Shown here: one piece after another, positions 59,037 to 64,000 of the stretch | Layout of the letters: the number at the start of each line of letters is the position of its first letter | How positions within the stretch are numbered: the first letter of the stretch is position 1 | From: Litoditis marina | Lineage: Eukaryota > Nematoda > Chromadorea > Rhabditida > Rhabditidae | Direction: 5' to 3' | Length of the DNA stretch: 64,000 nt | NCBI GenBank assembly: GCA_964036275.1 | Contig: OZ038437.1 | Span: 2,484,501 to 2,548,500 of the forward strand | Position numbers and translations under genes: made by a program | The notes under the pieces: model-generated | Told to the model about the DNA's origin: nothing | Database searches by the model: none | Seen by the model: the letters and a program-made list of their open reading frames with translations, nothing else

Positions 59037-59322
59037 GGATGTAGCTGATAACAACCATGCAGGGTCCCAACACCACACTGCCACCTCCCCGCTTCCAGCC
59101 TGGCTCACTGGATACATCTTACCGACGAATGGAACACACTTGGTATTCTTATTCTGTACTATTTCCTTTCTCCACATGTTGGTGTACCGTTGCAGATATC
59201 GTGCAATAAAGAAATCGTGTGATGAGGCCAGTTTGTCGGAACGACAATTTTATCAACATATCTGTTACACACATATTGTGTCCGCCTTCATGATTGTAGA
59301 CCACAGAATTTTTTTTTTTTAA
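59037..59322 (+). CDS. possible small single-span membrane protein
   Basis: From an ATG just after a CCCGACTAG acceptor-like site, the frame reads MDVADNNHAGSQHHTATSPL, then a hydrophobic helix (THLVFLFCTISFLHMLVY) followed by basic residues (RCRYRAIKKS), and ends before a poly-T run. That arrangement fits an N-out single-span protein of about 95 residues. There is no homologue I recognise and no other exon, so it may be a chance frame. Confidence 0.28.
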
Positions 59323-61402
59323 ACATATTTATTCTTTAACTTCGCATCGTTTCGAGGCGGTGATCATCATACATATCACATCACCATCAGAACGTTTTCT
59401 TGTACCGTGATGGTATAGCTAATTCCTCACGGTGACCAATCGTATGTTCTTAGACATAGATCCAGTGACAGGCCAGAAACAACAGTAGAACCAGGAGAAC
59501 AAATCGACTGTGAATATGCATTCCTGTTGGCAATTCTGGCCAGCGTTTTCCAGTCGCTCGTGGCCAGGCACCGTAGCAAAGTCTCATGAAAAGGTCACCT
59601 TTGAGCTTAACTATCTGGTCACCACCTCTCTCAGATATGGGTGACCTGCACTATTATTATACATACAAAGTTGGCAACTAAGTGGCCAGACTGTGATCAG
59701 GTCCTCAGTCAGGTTGAGCTCACCACTTGCATGACTTTGCTACGGTGCCAGGACTTTTCATCTCGTCTGGGTCAGCCTGATTACCTGAATAGAATACACG
59801 TAGGGTATTTGGATGGAAACAGGATAACAGAGCTTCGTCGATCGACCAGCTGCCACTAGACCAGAGAGAAAAGTGACAGACTACAAACTTAATAGTTTAG
59901 AAATATTGTATTATTTGAATAAAATACTTTGATACATGTTCCCATTCCCTCAGGTACCGGCCGATAAGCTGTAACCCTGCAACAGAACATACTGAACTCG
60001 AAAGTTTCCAAGTTTCTATCCCCACTCCAAGATTCAATACTCAGAACACATTTTGAACTCGTCGTAAAAGTATATCGTGAATCACATGATTCTCCCATTG
60101 TAAACCCATATATGTTTAAAATTATTTGCTATGGTTCAGAATCAAACTCACACGCAAATCATGCATTTGAACAGTACCGGTTACTGTGATTGTAATGCAT
60201 TCATAAACAATTACCAATTCGAAAAACGCGAGCGATGCAAAGTTGGCGTGTACTGTAAGTTTTTTTTCAAATCTCACCGATTCTGATCCCGTGATAAACT
60301 ACTGTATTGTAAAATTGCTGTAAAAACTTACCACATCGGGTGTGAACAACTCTGAGTTATTGTTAGAACATCAGAACATCAGAATGTGAGAACCACATTG
60401 AAGTTCAAGAGATAAAACTACAAAGCAAACACAGCGGACATTTTTCGAAGTGACCTCTATAGAGGCAGCACCATTCCTACTCAGAATCATATAATATTAA
60501 TACACATATCAACTTTTCAATGACTGAAAGGTCCAGGAAAAAACTTCCTTTTCCATCTTGTTTGTTACTTACACTGCAAAAATGTCTACTAGAGAATTGT
60601 CTAATGTATTCATGAAATTTATGTTACTCTCACAAAGTCGCACATCAGGGAAAAAAGAAAAAGAAACTAAACACTAGTGAGTTCAACACGCTCACTAACT
60701 TGTCCCCATTCACAAAATGTCACACCACACCAATACAAATCTGCTCAGCAATTTATGGGTAATCAATTACAGTTGCACACATGATGTCCAGTACAGATTG
60801 AGCAAGACATTTGTTTTTCATTTGTTGATGAAAAGACTGTCTAGTCAATAAATTGTCTTTGGCGGAATTCTATTTTGCTTATCTTAAATTGACGTGTAAT
60901 AAAATTTTCATAGCTGACGCCAGTTTCTCGACATTAACCACGACAAACAAGTCAAGAGATAATTGTTAAGACATTAAAAATATAACTCCATTTTCCATCT
61001 TGCTGATAAAAAGAAACGTGGTGTTCGTATGTACAAAAACAATAAAGTAATCACAATGACAGGGACCAACCGAAATGAACCTATGCTCTGCCTGCCACAT
61101 CAGTTATCTGAAAAATCTCTACTTTGTACGGATTTGCGTTTGGTGAAAACAGTAAAAGAAGATTAATCTCTTACGAGAGAGTCAGAAACACCAAATGTGT
61201 TTTCACTTTTCTGCAACGATGAACGTATACATGTGAACCAAAGGCCGTTATATTTTAACGATGGTGGTTATCAGACCAATATGGGTATTTTCTTATCTCA
61301 TAGTTGACTTCATGGTTTCCTTCGGTCGTTTTTTCAGAGGAATCCTTCAGTATTTTCATAATTTTATATTATAATTGATTCTAAATTGGGTTGCAGGTGC
61401 AG
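59323..61402. other. intergenic; foldback element only
   Basis: It contains the second TGGCACCGTAGCAAA-family element (59564-59752). The rest shows no gene; the promoter of the RING paralogue should lie near its 3' end. Confidence 0.5.
59564..59752. repeat. foldback transposon-like element, TGGCACCGTAGCAAA family, copy 2
   Basis: The ends CCAGGCACCGTAGCAAAGTC and GACTTTGCTACGGTGCCAGG match those of the 40031-40215 element. Confidence 0.8.
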
Positions 61403-63038
61403 ATGAACGAGTCTTTGGCCACCTGTTCGGTCTGCTTAGACGCATTTGGTCAGTGGAAACGTTCAGTTGTTTTAGATATTAGTCCCTGTGTTAATCGGGT
61501 GAAAGTGGTGTTAATCGAGTTCGAAATTTCGAGTTTCGGAAAAAAATCGAGTTTTCTAGTTTTCCAATTTTCGAGTATTGGATATTTTCCAGTTTTCTAG
61601 TTTTCGAACTTTTAAGATTCGGGAAAAATCGAATTTCCGAGTTTTGGAAATTTTCCGGTTTTTTGTTTTCGAGTTTTCGAGTTTCAACTTTAACGACCCT
61701 GGTCCATATTGTTTCGCCATTTTGCAATAACAGGCAATTGCCCGGAATTAATGTATTCAATAAATGATTCAGCATTTGTACAGTTGACGGAACACTTTTC
61801 ACGTTTTCAGAAAATTCGGACACTAAGAAACCAACAGTTGGGGTCTGTGGGCACTCAATCTGTATTACTTGTGGAAACGAACTGAGGTACTGACTACTAT
61901 TCACCTGTTTGTGGCTTCTTAGAATTTTGATCTTTCATGTGGTCGTGCCGTACAACAATGCCAAACCAGATCGGATATCCTAACGATGACGTGGCTCAAG
62001 CATAACTCATTAGCTAAAATCCATAAAAAGTGTGAACGTTTAAAGAGAAAAAACAGCGTTGTTTTGCGATTTTTGAAGTCACGTTGACAAAAGTGCGGGG
62101 GAAACAACGTGTACAGCATGTTTCCCTCTCTGTTTTTCTTTTCTTATCGTTTAGTTATTTTTCTCTCTACTTCTCGGGTCATCATGAAAATAAACGTAAA
62201 AATTAACATTCACTGTATGTTGTGAGTCTAGTTCGCAACTTAAACTCGATGCAAATAATGAGGTCAAATTTCATCTTCATTCTATTTTTCTTTTTCCAGG
62301 GCCAAAAATCAGTTGAAATGTCCGCTGTGTAATCAGGTAAACGCCTTCGACAGGGAAATAATCAACTATCAACTCATGGGTGATTTCAATTTTTAAGTGA
62401 CTATTCTTAACTAGAAAAGTGATATCTCATATTCAATCGTCATTGATAAATTTATTCAGCTTGTTATAAGTTAGAATTGAAGGTATATTGGAGAGATTAA
62501 AATATCGTCCCTTCATGAGACAATCATACGTATTGCTAATGAGAGTTTTGCACAGCGTGTAAAGTTTTGCGTACATCATACGTGAAAACGCACGCATCTT
62601 GCGATTCCCGTGTTAAGCAAAATGTTAAACCTTTTTTTATTTCTTTATCATTCTCTTAAAAGCTTTTCAGATCAGTAAGAAACAGTTTTTTGTTTAGTAT
62701 TTCTTCATAAAGTATAAAGTTCTGTGCGAATCTGTTCAAGAAAACACAAACTTCTGACTATTCAAATGTTACGTTAATGGAAATGCAAAACAAACTAAAC
62801 TGAATTTAACACAAACAACCGCAAACAAGTGTGAACTTTCTATAACAGCATAGAAACTCAGACGTAATTTCTGCCTCGATTGTGAAAAACCCAATAACTC
62901 CTTTTTCTGTTTTTTCAATACCCGGTTCCGTTATTAAAAAATACCAAACAAATTGACAATAGTGATTTAGAACTTTTGGAAAAGTTTGATGCACTCGCAA
63001 CACAGAAGAATGTCATTGCAAGCAGCAACAATGAAAAC
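61403..63038 (+). CDS. C3HC4 RING-finger protein, paralogue of the 27-kb gene (3' part not resolved)
   Basis: Exons: 61403-61448 (MNESLATCSVCLDAFG), 61811-61886 (KKPTVGVCGHSICITCGNEL), 62300-62379 (AKNQLKCPLCNQVNAFDREI, then NYQLMG) and 62971-63038 (ELLEKFDALATQKNVIASSN). Exon 1 to 3 lengths and phases (46, 76 and 80 bases) are identical to those of the 27-kb gene, and the fourth exon aligns with its EMIDKFAILAKQKNG exon. It is a probable E3 ligase. Exon 62379 ends in phase 1 and exon 62971 accepts phase 1, so they may join directly. The acceptor TTGCAG sits just upstream of the ATG. Exons after 63038 are not identified; a CH-domain exon lies 450 bases further on the same strand. Confidence 0.78.
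61480..61705. repeat. TCGAGTTTTC-rich degenerate repeat
   Basis: Many near-repeats of TCGAGTTTTCTAGTTTTC-like words fill the first intron of the RING paralogue. A similar word (TTCGAGTTCGA) block bounded by AGGGTTGT / ACAACCCT lies at 15318-15470. Confidence 0.55.
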
Positions 63039-63489
63039 GTGAGTGTTTTCTACTTCACTTACTTGTCGTAACTTGTCTGAAAATGTGAGCACAATTTGTA
63101 AGTGTTATCCCTTGTTTCTGTTCCTGTAGTACTTTCTGAATCGACGCAATCAGGTTCTCAGCATGCGCACAACATTGTGCTAAAACGTATTCTGATCGCT
63201 AATTTGCAAGTGTTCTGATTTCTCATCAGAAACCTAATTTGATCGATACTTTTTGAGGATGTTACTTAACTCTGGATTCTGCTACGTCTAACGAAGACCT
63301 AGAAGCATGTTTTCCTTCTTGTCGAAACTTTTTTTCTTGAAAGGTATATGAAAGCACGTTGGCTCTGGCTGCATGAAGAGTTGTATAGGTCTTTTTCATA
63401 TACAAAACCGCACTGGCACTGAACTTTCGCAAAAATATTTACGAATCCGCAAGAGCGCTAAACGTTCGTAAAAAAACTGTCTCGAAACT

Positions 63490-63687
63490 TGTGCATTATC
63501 ATAGTGAAAATTGAGGATGAACCTGACAGCGCAGAAGATCCAACTGATCAAAAAACAGATCGAGACGAAGTGTTGCAATGGTGTCAGACTATGACAGAAG
63601 ATTTGCCAGATGTTGAAATCAAGGACTTTTCTGAAAGCTGGAAGAACGGAGTTGCATTGAATGGCTTGATGCATCAAATTATGTGAG
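63490..63687 (+). CDS. CH-domain exon, copy of the 36.5-kb CH gene exon 1 (partial or pseudogene)
   Basis: The plus strand reads EDEPDSAEDPTDQ, VLQWCQTMTEDLPDVEIKDF and SESWKNGVALNGLMHQI, followed by donor ATTAT|GTGAGAGATCTGATG, almost the same as exon 36504-36242 and its donor on the minus strand. Homology continues through the intron (AGATCTGATG, ATCACATCATGAACATC) to the window end, so this is a segmental copy. The frame has no ATG in this exon, so it needs an upstream exon or is non-functional. The next CH exon would lie beyond the window. Confidence 0.6.
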
Positions 63688-64000
63688 AGATCTGATGAGT
63701 ATAATGACCTAATTTTCCAGCTTCTTCCTTTTATTACGTATCACATCATGAACATCGGTGTATTTGCCTACAATATTCTTGGGTTGTACTCAATGAGGCG
63801 GTAAATTTCGCGTGACGACAGTGTCGCTCAAATTCGAGATGCAATTGTGATTACAATATTGTGATACCTCATTGCAGTTTCAGTCTGAGTTCAATGCGGT
63901 CTTGGAAGTGATTTAATACTTACTTAAGTTATCAAAAACGCCATGTTGACCGTGTTTCAATGTGAAATGCTGCATGAAATTCACACGTTCCTGCTTGATA

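Noticed and set aside
1..64000. CRISPR arrays, bacterial operons, rRNA genes, phage
   Set aside because: The window is intron-rich eukaryotic DNA. No regularly spaced direct repeats or rRNA-like sequence were seen.

Overview
This is a eukaryotic window, most likely from a nematode. It has short exons, GT..AG introns whose acceptors read TTTTCAG again and again, no operon or ribosome-binding-site layout, a major-sperm-protein (MSP) domain gene, and many intron-sized palindromic repeats. I assembled the genes by hand from splice sites, reading phase and protein family patterns. The species cannot be named from this, and every exon model is a prediction.

Layout. 1-5.8 kb is repeat-rich with no convincing gene. 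5.8-18.1 kb (- strand) is a receptor-type protein tyrosine phosphatase whose catalytic motifs are degenerate; a 5-kb intron inside it carries two identical 515-bp repeat copies. 20.0-26.2 kb (-) is an MSP-domain protein with a low-complexity tail encoded by many small phase-0 exons. 27.2-29.8 kb (+) is a C3HC4 RING-finger protein. 31.1-34.2 kb (-) is an RNF216/TRIAD3-like RBR ubiquitin ligase. 35.0-38.6 kb (-) holds two genes with one calponin-homology (CH) domain each. 39.6-48.8 kb (-) is a large gene whose exons read in phase through three CH domains into a shortened RNF216-like RBR module. 50-56.3 kb (-) holds a possible membrane-protein remnant and a small protein of unknown function. 61.4-63.0 kb (+) is the 5' part of a RING paralogue of the 27-kb gene, followed at 63.5 kb by a CH exon copied from the 36-kb CH gene.

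The main point of interest is 27-48 kb plus 61-64 kb. It is a locus of duplicated ubiquitin-ligase genes (two RING, two RBR) interleaved with a tandem array of CH domains built from one three-exon cassette that is phase 0 at both ends. In the largest gene the CH array appears fused to the RBR catalytic module, and the RBR part has no start codon of its own. CH domains of this type commonly bind actin or other cytoskeletal partners, and RBR enzymes transfer ubiquitin through a RING2 cysteine. A cytoskeleton-targeted ubiquitin ligase is therefore a reasonable inference, but only an inference. The PTP and MSP genes would also suit male germline expression, again as inference.
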